A stretch of DNA of 39,515 bases from Rickettsiales bacterium (lineage in GTDB: Bacteria > Pseudomonadota > Alphaproteobacteria > Rickettsiales > SXRF01). The DNA is taken from the NCBI GenBank assembly GCA_005792635.1, contig SXRF01000109.1:1-39515 (forward strand), in the 5' to 3' direction. The translations under genes were made by a program, and so were the position numbers. Shown here piece after piece: positions 32,554 to 39,515 of this stretch (positions are counted from its first letter, which is position 1; the number at the start of each line of letters is the position of its first letter). A model generated the notes under the pieces. It worked only from the letters and a program-made list of their open reading frames with translations. It was not told the origin of the DNA and searched no databases.

Positions 32554-33081
32554 ATGTCACTAAAAATGGTAACTGCAAATACTCTTAAAAACTGGCTGGA
32601 TAATGGCGAGGCAGTGTTGGTGGATGTGCGCGAGCCAGCGGAAAATGCTGCGGAAAGCATTGAAGGTGCGCTGCTGCTCCCGCTCTCGGGAATTAACAAA
32701 GCCGTACTGCCGAATTGCGCTGGTAAAAAGCTGGTTATCCATTGCCGAAAAGGTGGGCGCGGCGGTTCGGCTTGTGAAAAATTGCTGGCGGAAGACCCCA
32801 GCCTTGAGATTTACAACCTAGAAGGCGGAATTTCAGCATGGGCAGAGGCAGGCTATCCCATCCGCGCATCGGGCAAATTCTTCCTGCCGCTTGACAGGCA
32901 AGTGCAGTTGACTATCGGAATATGCCTTCTTGTCGCAAGCTTGCTTGGATATTTTATCAGCCCTCTATTTTTCCTCGCTACAGGCTTTTTTGGCGCAGGT
33001 CTAACCTTTGCTGGGCTTACGGGCTTTTGTGGATTGGCGATGGTGATGGCAAAAATGCCATGGAACAAGTTATGTTCATAA
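32554..33081 (+). CDS. Rhodanese with C-terminal DUF2892 membrane domain (YgaP-type)
   Basis: A 175-residue protein. Rhodanese domain (about 1-105): VDVREPAENAAESIEGALLL, the catalytic loop HCRKGGRGGSACEKL (Cys about 66), NLEGGISAWAEAGYPI. Two membrane helices of DUF2892 follow (about 110-170). It transfers sulfane sulfur and, as YgaP does, may act at the inner membrane. AGGAGA precedes the ATG. Third member of the persulfide module. Confidence 0.9.
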   Translation: MSLKMVTANTLKNWLDNGEAVLVDVREPAENAAESIEGALLLPLSGINKAVLPNCAGKKLVIHCRKGGRGGSACEKLLAEDPSLEIYNLEGGISAWAEAGYPIRASGKFFLPLDRQVQLTIGICLLVASLLGYFISPLFFLATGFFGAGLTFAGLTGFCGLAMVMAKMPWNKLCS

Positions 33082-33198
33082 ATTCTACTATACCTTGCTA
33101 CAAGTGCCAGTTTCCTGCGCTTCCGCTGCTCATGTACAAGCGCGTACACTCCGCTGCGGTTCTCGGAAACTAACACTTTCGCTACGGTCTAGCGAATT
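33081..33198. repeat. Long imperfect inverted repeat between convergent genes
   Basis: Paired segments from outside in: AATTC/GAATT, ACC/GGT, AAGTG/CACTT, AGTTTCC/GGAAACT, CCGC/GCGG and CATGTAC/GTACACT. The core GCTCATGTAC-N6-GTACACT-CCGC matches the element at 17179-17303. It fills the whole gap between the rhodanese and suhB stops. Confidence 0.75.
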
Positions 33199-33217
33199 TA
33201 TAAAGCATAACTAAAAA

Positions 33218-33994
33218 CTATCCAGCTACGATTTTCTGCACATCTTTATAAAGCGGCTGATTGCTGGCGAAAACCGCTGGCGAATAGACGCTGGCTGGCG
33301 CACCGTCTAGGGCGGTAAAAACTCCGCCCGCTTCCTGAATCATCAGCATACCCGCCGCTATGTCCCACGGCTGTATATTGTGATACCAGCAAGCGTCAAT
33401 GCGACCAGCTGCCAAATATGCCAAATCCAAAGCTGCCGCGCCGAAATAGCGCACAGTCGCCTTGCTTTTAGAAACGGCATCAAAAGTCGCCAGAGCATCG
33501 CGTGGGCTGCCCGCAACCAACATCGCTTCTTCCAGATTTTCGCGGTTAGAAACCTGCAATTTGCGGTTATTCACCTGAGCACCTTTGCCTTTTTCGGCGG
33601 TGAATAGCTCGTTGTGGATGGGGTCAAAAATCACGCCAGCAATGATTTCGCTGTCACCATTTGGATAGGTTTTTTCCAGCCCAATAGATATGCAAAAATA
33701 AGGCACAGCGTGGATAAAATTACTCGTGCCATCCAGCGGGTCTATTATCCAGCGGTGCGAAGCGTCTTTGCCCTTTACCTCGCCGCCCTCTTCCATCAAG
33801 AAACCAAATGCAGGACGGGCAATGGAAAGCTCTTTTTGCAAGAGTTTTTCCGTGCGGACATCTGACTTGGTCACAAAATTAGAAGCACTCTTGCGCGAGA
33901 TATGCAAAGCATCCACCTCGCCAAAATCGCGCATTAAACCCTTGCCAGCCTTAATAGCCGCAGCGGTCATAACATTAAGTAGAGGTGTTTGCAT
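33218..33994 (-). CDS. suhB: Inositol-1-monophosphatase family protein (SuhB-like)
   Basis: A 258-residue Li-sensitive phosphatase-fold protein. Metal-binding motifs: EEGGEV (about 67-72), WIIDPLDGTSNFIHAVPYF (about 81-99) and WDIAAGMLMIQEAGG (about 208-222). SuhB hydrolyses inositol phosphates and in E. coli also helps rRNA transcription. The gene sits after efp on the same strand, a common alphaproteobacterial arrangement, with a palindromic element in the 123-nt gap. Confidence 0.9.
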   Translation of the reverse strand: MQTPLLNVMTAAAIKAGKGLMRDFGEVDALHISRKSASNFVTKSDVRTEKLLQKELSIARPAFGFLMEEGGEVKGKDASHRWIIDPLDGTSNFIHAVPYFCISIGLEKTYPNGDSEIIAGVIFDPIHNELFTAEKGKGAQVNNRKLQVSNRENLEEAMLVAGSPRDALATFDAVSKSKATVRYFGAAALDLAYLAAGRIDACWYHNIQPWDIAAGMLMIQEAGGVFTALDGAPASVYSPAVFASNQPLYKDVQKIVAG

Positions 33995-34028
33995 AAAAGG
34001 ACTCGATTATTGAAGTATTAGTAAATTT

Positions 34029-34118
34029 GAATTGAAGAACTGGAGAATTGATGAATTTAGGAATATTTTGTGGTTTTTTTCTTCTGTTCTCCAATTCCTC
34101 ATTTCTTCAATTCCTTAT
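34029..34118. repeat. Palindromic element of 8-nt words
   Basis: The left arm repeats at 8 nt: GAATTGAA, GAACTGGA, GAATTGAT, GAATTTAG, GAATATTT. The right arm is TTCTCCAA, TTCCTCAT, TTCTTCAA, TTCCTTAT. GAATTGAAGAA (34029-34039) pairs exactly with TTCTTCAATTC (34103-34113). It reaches the efp stop codon. Confidence 0.85.
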
Positions 34119-34687
34119 TAACTCACCTTCGCTCGTTCAATATATTCCATGGTGGTGGTGTCAACAACGATGGTTTCACCAGCAGGGATAAACGGAGGAA
34201 CCATAACGCGCACGCCATTTTCCAGAATAGCTGGTTTATAAGACGAAGAAACCGTCTGCCCCTTAACCACAGGGTCAGCCTCGGCGATTTTCGCAGTTAC
34301 TTTTTGCGGAAGTTTTACCGATAGCGGAGTACCTTCATAAAGCTCAACATCCACAGTCATGCCGTCCTGCAAGAATGCAGCAACATCACCGAGAAAATCG
34401 CGCTGGATGGTGAATTGTTCATAGTTTTCAGTATCCATGAAGGTAAGCGCATCGCCATCAGCGAATAAAAAATTAGACTTGCGTTGTTCCAGCGACACGC
34501 GCTCAACTTTTTCCGAAGACGAAAATCTCGGGGTGTTTTTCGTGCCAGTTTTAATGTCTTTTAGCTCAACTTGGTTGAACGAACGCAAATTTCCTGGTGT
34601 GCGTATTTCATGCTTCACCACCAGCCATAATTTACCTTCCCACTCAATCACCATGCCCATACGCACAGCACCGCCGTCAATTTTCAT
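34118..34687 (-). CDS. efp: Elongation factor P, unusual tip loop
   Basis: EF-P relieves ribosomes stalled on polyproline. The 189-residue protein has all three domains: VRMGMVIEWEGKLWLV, FADGDALTFMDTENYEQFT, and the C-terminal signature PVVKGQTVSSSYKPAILENG. Odd: the domain I tip, usually PGKGGA with the modified Lys, reads TPGNLRSF, so the Lys is replaced by Asn (an Arg stands two residues later). AAGGA precedes the ATG. It overlaps the thiE 3' end by 11 nt. Confidence 0.94.
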   Translation of the reverse strand: MKIDGGAVRMGMVIEWEGKLWLVVKHEIRTPGNLRSFNQVELKDIKTGTKNTPRFSSSEKVERVSLEQRKSNFLFADGDALTFMDTENYEQFTIQRDFLGDVAAFLQDGMTVDVELYEGTPLSVKLPQKVTAKIAEADPVVKGQTVSSSYKPAILENGVRVMVPPFIPAGETIVVDTTTMEYIERAKVS

Positions 34688-35345
34688 TTTTTTGTCCTTT
34701 TCTTATTGCTTCATTAAATTCTTTCACTGCCACCTTCGCGCCTTCAGGGTGATTCCACACCGCTTGAATAACGGCAATGAAATCCGCCCCAGATTCAACC
34801 AGTGGCAAGCAGTTCTGCGGGTTAATACCACCAATTGCCACACAGGGCAAGAGCATATATTCCTGCCACCAGCTTAGTATTTCAGGCGATGGCGTTCCGT
34901 ATTTCGCTAGTTCTTCAGGGCGTTTGCTGGTTGTCGGGTAAAACGCCCCAAATGCCACATAATCCGCCCCATCTTCACCCGCCGCAAACGCTAAATGCTT
35001 GGAATCATGGCAAGAAACGCCGATTACCGCATCGTCGCCCAGTAATTTGCGGGCGGCTTTCACGCTGTCATCCCCCTGCCCTAAATGCACGCCGTCAGCA
35101 CCACTTGCTTTGGCGAGGTCAGCACGGTCGTTCATAATGAACGCCACTTCGCGTGCGCGGCAAATAGGGATTAAAACCTCCGCCGCCCGCAGAATTTCCT
35201 CGTCCGAAGTGTTTTTTAGGCGTAGCTGAAACGCCCCAACGACGCCGCCCGACAACGCTTCTTCCAGCTTTTTTGCAAAAACAGGAAGGTCAATAGCTGG
35301 CGGACTGATGAGATATAGGCGACAACTATCCTGCACAGAAACCAC
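34677..35345 (-). CDS. thiE: Thiamine-phosphate synthase
   Basis: ThiE joins the pyrimidine and thiazole halves of thiamine. The 222-residue TIM barrel shows GAFQLRLKNTSDEE (usually QlR.K), FIMNDRADLAKASGADGVHL, GQGD, IGVSCHD, YVAFGAFYPTTSK and VAIGGINPQN. Starts with GTG overlapping the brnA stop (TAGTG), so it is coupled. No other thiamine genes are in the window. Confidence 0.92.
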   Translation of the reverse strand: MVSVQDSCRLYLISPPAIDLPVFAKKLEEALSGGVVGAFQLRLKNTSDEEILRAAEVLIPICRAREVAFIMNDRADLAKASGADGVHLGQGDDSVKAARKLLGDDAVIGVSCHDSKHLAFAAGEDGADYVAFGAFYPTTSKRPEELAKYGTPSPEILSWWQEYMLLPCVAIGGINPQNCLPLVESGADFIAVIQAVWNHPEGAKVAVKEFNEAIRKGQKNEN

Positions 35346-35677
35346 TATCTTGGCAATTCATGCGATAAAATATAATGGCGCAGAACATGGTCTATACTTG
35401 CTTCGTAATTCTTTGAATGAGCCTTAAACCAAGCAAAAACCTCATCACTCAATGATATAGTAGGTGTTTTGGTAAGCTCGTCCATCTTCCGCGCCCAAGC
35501 AGGGTCAGCAACAGAAGGCATGGAAACTGCTTTTTTGAATAAATCAGTGGTTATTTCTGGCACATCATCAAAATTAATGGGCTTACGCTTAGAAGATTTC
35601 AGCATTTTTATGTCTTTTTCCGTAACCTTTGGTAGGTTATCTAGCGCATAACGCACTATATTCTTTTCTTTCTTCAC
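35345..35677 (-). CDS. brnA: BrnA-type antitoxin
   Basis: A 110-residue protein. The C-terminal half TISLSDEVFAWFKAHSKNYE with VLRHYIL is the BrnA ribbon-helix-helix region; the N-terminal part binds the toxin. I chose the GTG at 35677 because AAGGAGG lies 7 nt before it, inside the brnT coding region; the frame is open 19 codons upstream. It overlaps brnT by 41 nt, the usual BrnTA layout, and probably autoregulates with BrnT. Confidence 0.87.
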   Translation of the reverse strand: MKKEKNIVRYALDNLPKVTEKDIKMLKSSKRKPINFDDVPEITTDLFKKAVSMPSVADPAWARKMDELTKTPTISLSDEVFAWFKAHSKNYEASIDHVLRHYILSHELPR

Positions 35678-35912
35678 GACTTGCCCTCCTTGCTGATATA
35701 AGGCGAATTGTAGCATTTCTATAGGTAAATACAACTGTTAGAATTTCACCAGCATAAATCCCGACTGCCTTAAACCTTTCTTCATCATACCTATCCGACG
35801 GAATTACAACATATTTTCCTGCCACAAACAAATCGACCACAACGGCAAAAGAAATACCATGTTTCTTTTGATTGACAGCATTTTTGCTCTCATCCCATTC
35901 AAATTCCGTCAT
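35637..35912 (-). CDS. brnT: BrnT-type ribonuclease toxin
   Basis: BrnT is a RelE-fold RNase. The 91-residue protein has FEWDESKNAVNQKKHGISF, the DEERFKAVG region (usually ..R....G), LTVVFTYRNATIRLISARRA and the ending SREERKEY, all family marks. It begins 6 nt after the pepA stop with no strong ribosome site, so it depends on upstream translation. Confidence 0.92.
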   Translation of the reverse strand: MTEFEWDESKNAVNQKKHGISFAVVVDLFVAGKYVVIPSDRYDEERFKAVGIYAGEILTVVFTYRNATIRLISARRASREERKEYSALCAR

Positions 35913-35918
35913 TACTTA

Positions 35919-37421
35919 TTACTCATAATAATCGGCAACTAACTGATTAAGCAAGCGAACGCCGTAACCCGTTCCACCTTTTGGGGTGATGTCGTTGTCT
36001 TTTTTGCTCCATGCCGTACCTGCAATGTCCAGATGCGCCCAAGTTGTGTCATTCACAAAGCGTTGGAGGAATTGCGCGGCGGTGATTGAGCCAGCCTCGC
36101 GGTCTTTGCCGATATTCTGCATGTCAGCAATGTCAGAGTTGATTTGCTTGTCATAAACCTCACCCAGCGGCAAACGCCAAACTTCTTCACCAACTTTCAA
36201 GCCAGTTTTGAAGATTTGCTCGGCGAGCTTATCATCGTTGGAAAACAGCCCAGCGCGGCTTGTGCCAAGCGCAACGATAATCGCGCCTGTAAGCGTCGCT
36301 AAATCCACGATAAATTTTGGTTTGAAATGTTTCTGCGTGTACCATAAAGCGTCCGCCAACACAAGGCGACCTTCCGCGTCAGTGTTCAGCACTTCAATCG
36401 TCTGCCCAGAATAGGATTTCACCACATCCCCCGGTCGCTGCGCGTTGCCACTTGGCATATTTTCCACCAGCCCAACCACGCCAACAGCATTTACCTTAGC
36501 TTTTCGCCCAGCAAGAGCCTTCATAAGCCCAATCACTACGCCAGCGCCACCCATATCCCACTTCATTTCTTCCATACCATTTGCTGGTTTGATGCTGATA
36601 CCACCAGTGTCAAAAGTAACACCCTTGCCCACGAAAGCCAGTGGCGCAGCTTTTGAAGCCTTACCCAGCCCATTCCATTTCATAATCACCAGTTGCGACT
36701 CAATCGCCGACCCCTGCCCAACGCCAAGCAGCGCACCAAATCCAAGCTTGTACATTTCTTCTTCGCCCAAAACTTCAACTTCTATACCAAGTTTTTCTAA
36801 GGTTTTGCATTGCTCAGCAAGAGTTTCTGGGTTGATGATATTCGCAGGCTCAGAAACCAGATTGCGAGTAAAAATAACCCCATTCGCAATTGCCTCCAAC
36901 TCGGCATATGGCTTTGCCACTGCTTTTGAATTTGCTACTGCCACCGTGAATTTTTCCAGAGTCGGTTTTTCATCTGCGGTTTTTTTGGTGAAATATTTAT
37001 CAAAATTATAGCTGCGGAGATTTGCGCCATGAGCAATCCGCGCTGCCGCTTCCACAGCATTCACAGCTGTTATTTTTAAGTCTTCCAAAACCACAGTAAC
37101 CGATTTAGCACGAAGCGCATTCACCGCTGGCACAACGCCGCCGCCGATATTTTCCAGCGCAGTAGCATCAAGAGTTTTTTTGTCGCCAACACCTGCGAGA
37201 ATAGCAAAATCTGCCTTTGCCGATTTTGGCAAGATAACGCTTTGATATTTCCCGCGCTTGCCAGAAAATCCACTAACTTCCAAAGCTTTGGACAATGCGC
37301 CACCCGACGCTTTATCAAAAGCTGCTGCCCGAGTTGAGAGCTTTTTATCCTCACCAACAAGAAACACGATAGCTTTATCAGACGGAGTAGCTGTGGTTAG
37401 TTCAGTAAAATTTATTTTCAT
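35919..37421 (-). CDS. pepA: Leucyl aminopeptidase
   Basis: PepA is an M17 metallo-aminopeptidase. The 500-residue protein has VGKGVTFDTGGISIKPANGM (metal Lys and Asp), KWDMGGAG, the signature NTDAEGRLVLADAL and the C-terminal block WAHLDIAGTAW. AAAAGGA precedes the ATG. It is divergent from lptF, the usual alphaproteobacterial arrangement, and heads the brnTA-thiE-efp-suhB row. Confidence 0.96.
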   Translation of the reverse strand: MKINFTELTTATPSDKAIVFLVGEDKKLSTRAAAFDKASGGALSKALEVSGFSGKRGKYQSVILPKSAKADFAILAGVGDKKTLDATALENIGGGVVPAVNALRAKSVTVVLEDLKITAVNAVEAAARIAHGANLRSYNFDKYFTKKTADEKPTLEKFTVAVANSKAVAKPYAELEAIANGVIFTRNLVSEPANIINPETLAEQCKTLEKLGIEVEVLGEEEMYKLGFGALLGVGQGSAIESQLVIMKWNGLGKASKAAPLAFVGKGVTFDTGGISIKPANGMEEMKWDMGGAGVVIGLMKALAGRKAKVNAVGVVGLVENMPSGNAQRPGDVVKSYSGQTIEVLNTDAEGRLVLADALWYTQKHFKPKFIVDLATLTGAIIVALGTSRAGLFSNDDKLAEQIFKTGLKVGEEVWRLPLGEVYDKQINSDIADMQNIGKDREAGSITAAQFLQRFVNDTTWAHLDIAGTAWSKKDNDITPKGGTGYGVRLLNQLVADYYE

Positions 37422-37440
37422 TTTTTGTCCTTTTTGTGAA

Positions 37441-37528
37441 GATGAATAGATGACGAGATTATAAGATGACGAGATTATAATACAATGATATTCTATTCAT
37501 CTATTCATCTATTCAATTCATCCTGTCA
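37441..37528. repeat. Palindromic element of 8-nt words in a divergent promoter region
   Basis: Eight-nt words run through the element: GATGAATA, GATGACGA, GATTATAA, GATGACGA, GATTATAA, TACAATGA, then TATTCTAT, TCATCTAT, TCATCTAT, TCAATTCA, TCCTGTCA. GATGAATAGATGA (37441-37453) pairs exactly with TCATCTATTCATC (37497-37509). It occupies most of the 114-nt pepA/lptF gap. Confidence 0.85.
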
Positions 37529-37535
37529 TCCAAAT

Positions 37536-38624
37536 ATGCTCCACTATAATAGATACATCATAAAACATCTGGTTCATTCCACCTTGCTTATCACCTTCAG
37601 CCTAACCAGTATCGTTTGGCTGGCGCAGGCTTTGCGCTTTGTGGAGTTTATCGTTAATCAAGGCGTTTCTATTTCTATTTTTCTGCACTTAACCGTTCTG
37701 CTTGTGCCTTCATTACTGCTGATGATTTTACCCCCTGCCCTGTTTTGCGCGGTGCTATTTACCTATAACAAGCTTTCTAGCGATAGCGAGTTGGTGGTGA
37801 TGCAATCTATGGGGCTTAGCCGTTGGTTACTTGCCCGCCCAGCGATTACCGTGGCACTAGCCGTAACTATTTTTGGCTATTTGATTGCCATGTATATCCA
37901 ACCTATAAGTTATAAACAATTCAAAGACATGCAGTCCGTGCTGCGCAATAACTATGTTTCTTTGCTGGTACAAGAAGGCGTGTTTAGTAACCCTGTTGAT
38001 GGTCTGACGGTGTTTGTGCGCGAACGCGATAATAGCGGCGATCTGCATGGAATTTTAGTGCATGATAATCGGGAAGCAGCAAAATCTGTGACCATGATGG
38101 CGGAATCGGGAAGACTGGTAGAAACACCGCAAGGGCCAAGATTTTTATTGAAAAATGGCAATCGCCAAGAAATGAATGATGGTCGTTTGTCGCTGCTAAA
38201 TTTTGAAAGCTACACTCTTGATATAAGTTTCTATACTAAATCAATGAACGACCGCAAGGTCGATATGCAGGAGCTATTTTTGCCAGAGTTGCTCGCAAGT
38301 AACCAAGATATTTCCGAAGCAGAAAGCCTGAAACGCCGTGCAGAGGCGCATCAGCGAATAATCTGGTCGTTATATTCGCTAGTTCTTACTATCATAGCTC
38401 TTGCTATATTATTTTCTGGAGAATTCAATCGGCGCGGACAATGGAAACGGATAACCGCCGCATCAATCACAGGCGCAGCCTTGTTGTTTGCGGCGGTCGG
38501 CATTCGTGGTGCAATGGCAACCCAACCAGTTATGATAATAGTCGCTTACTGCGCTTTGCTAGTTCCAGCTGCGGTTGCAGCTTTTGTGCTTAGTGATAGA
38601 AAACACACAACTGATACCCGATAG
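37536..38624 (+). CDS. lptF: LPS export permease LptF
   Basis: LptF is one of two permeases that, with LptB, pull lipopolysaccharide from the inner membrane. The 362-residue protein has the YjgP/YjgQ layout: helices at about 10-30, 45-75 and 95-120 (STLLITFSLTSIVWLAQALR; ILPPALFCAVLFTYNKLSSD; SELVVMQSMGLSRWLLARPA), a large periplasmic beta region, and three helices at the C-terminus. I chose the ATG at 37536; the 17 codons before it come from the palindromic element. lptG is not present. Its last codons run into a 7-nt-word array. Confidence 0.92.
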   Translation: MLHYNRYIIKHLVHSTLLITFSLTSIVWLAQALRFVEFIVNQGVSISIFLHLTVLLVPSLLLMILPPALFCAVLFTYNKLSSDSELVVMQSMGLSRWLLARPAITVALAVTIFGYLIAMYIQPISYKQFKDMQSVLRNNYVSLLVQEGVFSNPVDGLTVFVRERDNSGDLHGILVHDNREAAKSVTMMAESGRLVETPQGPRFLLKNGNRQEMNDGRLSLLNFESYTLDISFYTKSMNDRKVDMQELFLPELLASNQDISEAESLKRRAEAHQRIIWSLYSLVLTIIALAILFSGEFNRRGQWKRITAASITGAALLFAAVGIRGAMATQPVMIIVAYCALLVPAAVAAFVLSDRKHTTDTR

Positions 38625-38645
38625 CTGACAACCGACAACTATTCC
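38611..38645. repeat. Array of 7-nt words across two stop codons
   Basis: CTGATAC, CCGATAG, CTGACAA, CCGACAA, CTATTCC: five words at 7-nt spacing. The lptF stop (38622-38624) and the phaB stop (38639-38641) both lie within it. It looks like one arm of the palindromic type. Confidence 0.6.
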
Positions 38646-39367
38646 ATGTATTGACCACCATTGATAGAGATGGTTTCGCCAGTGATAAAAGCAGCATCAT
38701 CCGCCGCAAGGAACACAACGGCGCGGGCGATTTCCTCTGGTTCACCTAGGCGACCAACAGGAATACCAGAAACGATCTGTTTCATGACTTCTTCTTTAAC
38801 TGCTTTCACCATGTCGGTGGCGATATACCCCGGAGCAATGGCGTTCACAGTGATGCCACGGCTGGCAGCTTCGCGTGCGAGAGCTTTAGTAAGCCCAAAG
38901 ATACCAGCTTTTGCCGCTGAATAGTTGGTTTGCCCGAACTGACCGAGCTGACCGTTCATCGAGCTGATATTGATGATGCGACCGAATTTTGTATCACGCA
39001 TGGAATCAATCACTGCGCGAGACATATAGAAACAGGAATTCAAGTTGGTGTTGATTACCCCGTTCCACTGCGCACCCGTCATTTTATGCATTGCGCCGTC
39101 GCGAGTGATGCCAGCATTGTTCACCAACACATCAACCACGCCGCCGAGCTGTTCAGAAACTTGTTTTACGCCCGCCGCGCAAGCGTCAAAATCGCTCACA
39201 TCCCATTTGAAAACGGCGATGCCATGTTCTTTGTGGAAAGCGTTTGCTGCGTCGTCATTTCCAGCGTAAGTTGCGGCCACTTTATAGCCAGCTTTTTTAA
39301 GCGCGATGGAAATAGCAGCACCGATGCCGCGCGTTCCACCTGTTACTAGTGCGATTCTTTTGGTCAT
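38639..39367 (-). CDS. phaB: Acetoacetyl-CoA reductase
   Basis: PhaB makes (R)-3-hydroxybutyryl-CoA for PhaC. The 242-residue short-chain dehydrogenase has IALVTGGTRGIGAAISIALK, VNNAGITRDGAMHKM, the catalytic INISSMNGQLGQFGQTNYSA with Tyr and AKAG, GLTKALAREAASRGITVNAI and GYIATDMV. 3-oxoacyl-ACP reductase (FabG) is the close alternative; WNGVINTNLNSCFYMSR and the C-terminus favour PhaB. The ATG at 39367 follows GGAG; the 44 upstream codons come from a palindromic element. Confidence 0.9.
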   Translation of the reverse strand: MTKRIALVTGGTRGIGAAISIALKKAGYKVAATYAGNDDAANAFHKEHGIAVFKWDVSDFDACAAGVKQVSEQLGGVVDVLVNNAGITRDGAMHKMTGAQWNGVINTNLNSCFYMSRAVIDSMRDTKFGRIINISSMNGQLGQFGQTNYSAAKAGIFGLTKALAREAASRGITVNAIAPGYIATDMVKAVKEEVMKQIVSGIPVGRLGEPEEIARAVVFLAADDAAFITGETISINGGQYME

Positions 39368-39391
39368 TTTTTGTTCTCCGTTTATTTGATT

Positions 39392-39487
39392 TCGTAATTC
39401 GTAGCCTGTAGTCCGTAGTCCGTAATTAGTAGTGCGTACAGTGTTATTTCTTTTACGAACTACGGACTCCGACCTACGAACTACTCT
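39392..39487. repeat. Palindromic element of 7-nt words upstream of phaB
   Basis: Left arm words: TCGTAAT, TCGTAGC, CTGTAGT, CCGTAGT, CCGTAAT, TAGTAGT, GCGTACA. Right arm: TTACGAA, CTACGGA, CTCCGAC, CTACGAA, CTACTCT. AGTCCGTAGT pairs exactly with ACTACGGACT. It sits in the phaB leader. Confidence 0.88.
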
Positions 39488-39515
39488 CTTTCCACACACA
39501 TCGCGATGCCCATGC

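Noticed and set aside
39392-39487. Seven-nt-word elements as CRISPR or as protein-coding extension of phaB
   Set aside because: Words are too short and form hairpins; the PhaB family starts at the ATG after GGAG at 39367.

Overview
The window is a stretch of an alphaproteobacterial chromosome of moderate to low GC. The evidence is a petA-petB-petC cytochrome bc1 operon, an NDUFAF5-type methyltransferase, HolC, class I PHA synthase and PhaB, a pepA/lptF divergent pair, and many short palindromic intergenic elements like those known from Rickettsiales and related alphaproteobacteria. I cannot place it to genus. No rRNA, tRNA, CRISPR array, integrase or transposase was seen.

Layout. 1-2500: an RNase P RNA with a clear promoter but no recognisable conserved region I, a DUF1640 protein, a coiled-coil protein, two near-identical terminators and two REP/RPE-like palindromes. 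2.5-12.9 kb: comF, a divergent PEP-carboxylase family gene, a methyltransferase, an ankyrin protein, the bc1 operon, holC and small lipoproteins. 13.0-14.6 kb: cimA (citramalate synthase). 14.6-16.4 kb: an AT-rich island with a winged-helix protein, a perfect 46-nt palindrome, two tandem structured RNA-like units and an Abi_2 (AbiD/AbiF) HEPN-type protein. 16.4-19.6 kb: trmJ-like methyltransferase, nadK, a uracil-DNA glycosylase, a lipoprotein and a DUF433/DUF5615 toxin-antitoxin pair. 19.6-25.4 kb: cysS and gltX, each followed on its 5' side by a cargo gene (a pilin; an AlbA_2/Schlafen-type ATP-binding protein) and then by a duplicated fragment of the synthetase. 25.4-28.4 kb: dapB, alaC, a lipoprotein. 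28.6-31.6 kb: phaC and a glycosyltransferase. 31.6-33.1 kb: a persulfide-response module (DUF2892, AhpD-like, BigR-like, rhodanese). 33.2-37.4 kb: suhB-like, efp, thiE, brnA, brnT, pepA on the minus strand. 37.5-39.4 kb: lptF and phaB.

Three things stand out. First, the Abi_2 locus: two tandem copies of a conserved hairpin RNA unit lie directly before a HEPN gene, the arrangement expected of an RNA-antitoxin/HEPN-toxin system of the AbiF type thought to be related to Cas13. Second, the gltX insertion: a 68-bp exact direct repeat of the gltX 5' end flanks one cargo gene, so that the cargo now sits behind the original gltX start and gltX has a rebuilt start; a decayed cysS fragment beyond the pilin suggests the same happened at the neighbouring synthetase. 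Third, several hairpins are built from 7- or 8-nt tandem words. The word differs in every element while the design stays the same, and one is inserted in frame into the TrmJ-like gene.

Together the core genes serve respiration (bc1), amino-acid supply (cimA, dapB, alaC), storage polymer synthesis (phaC, phaB), translation (cysS, gltX, efp, rnpB), cofactors (nadK, thiE) and the outer envelope (lptF, lipoproteins), interrupted by small defence or toxin-antitoxin modules.
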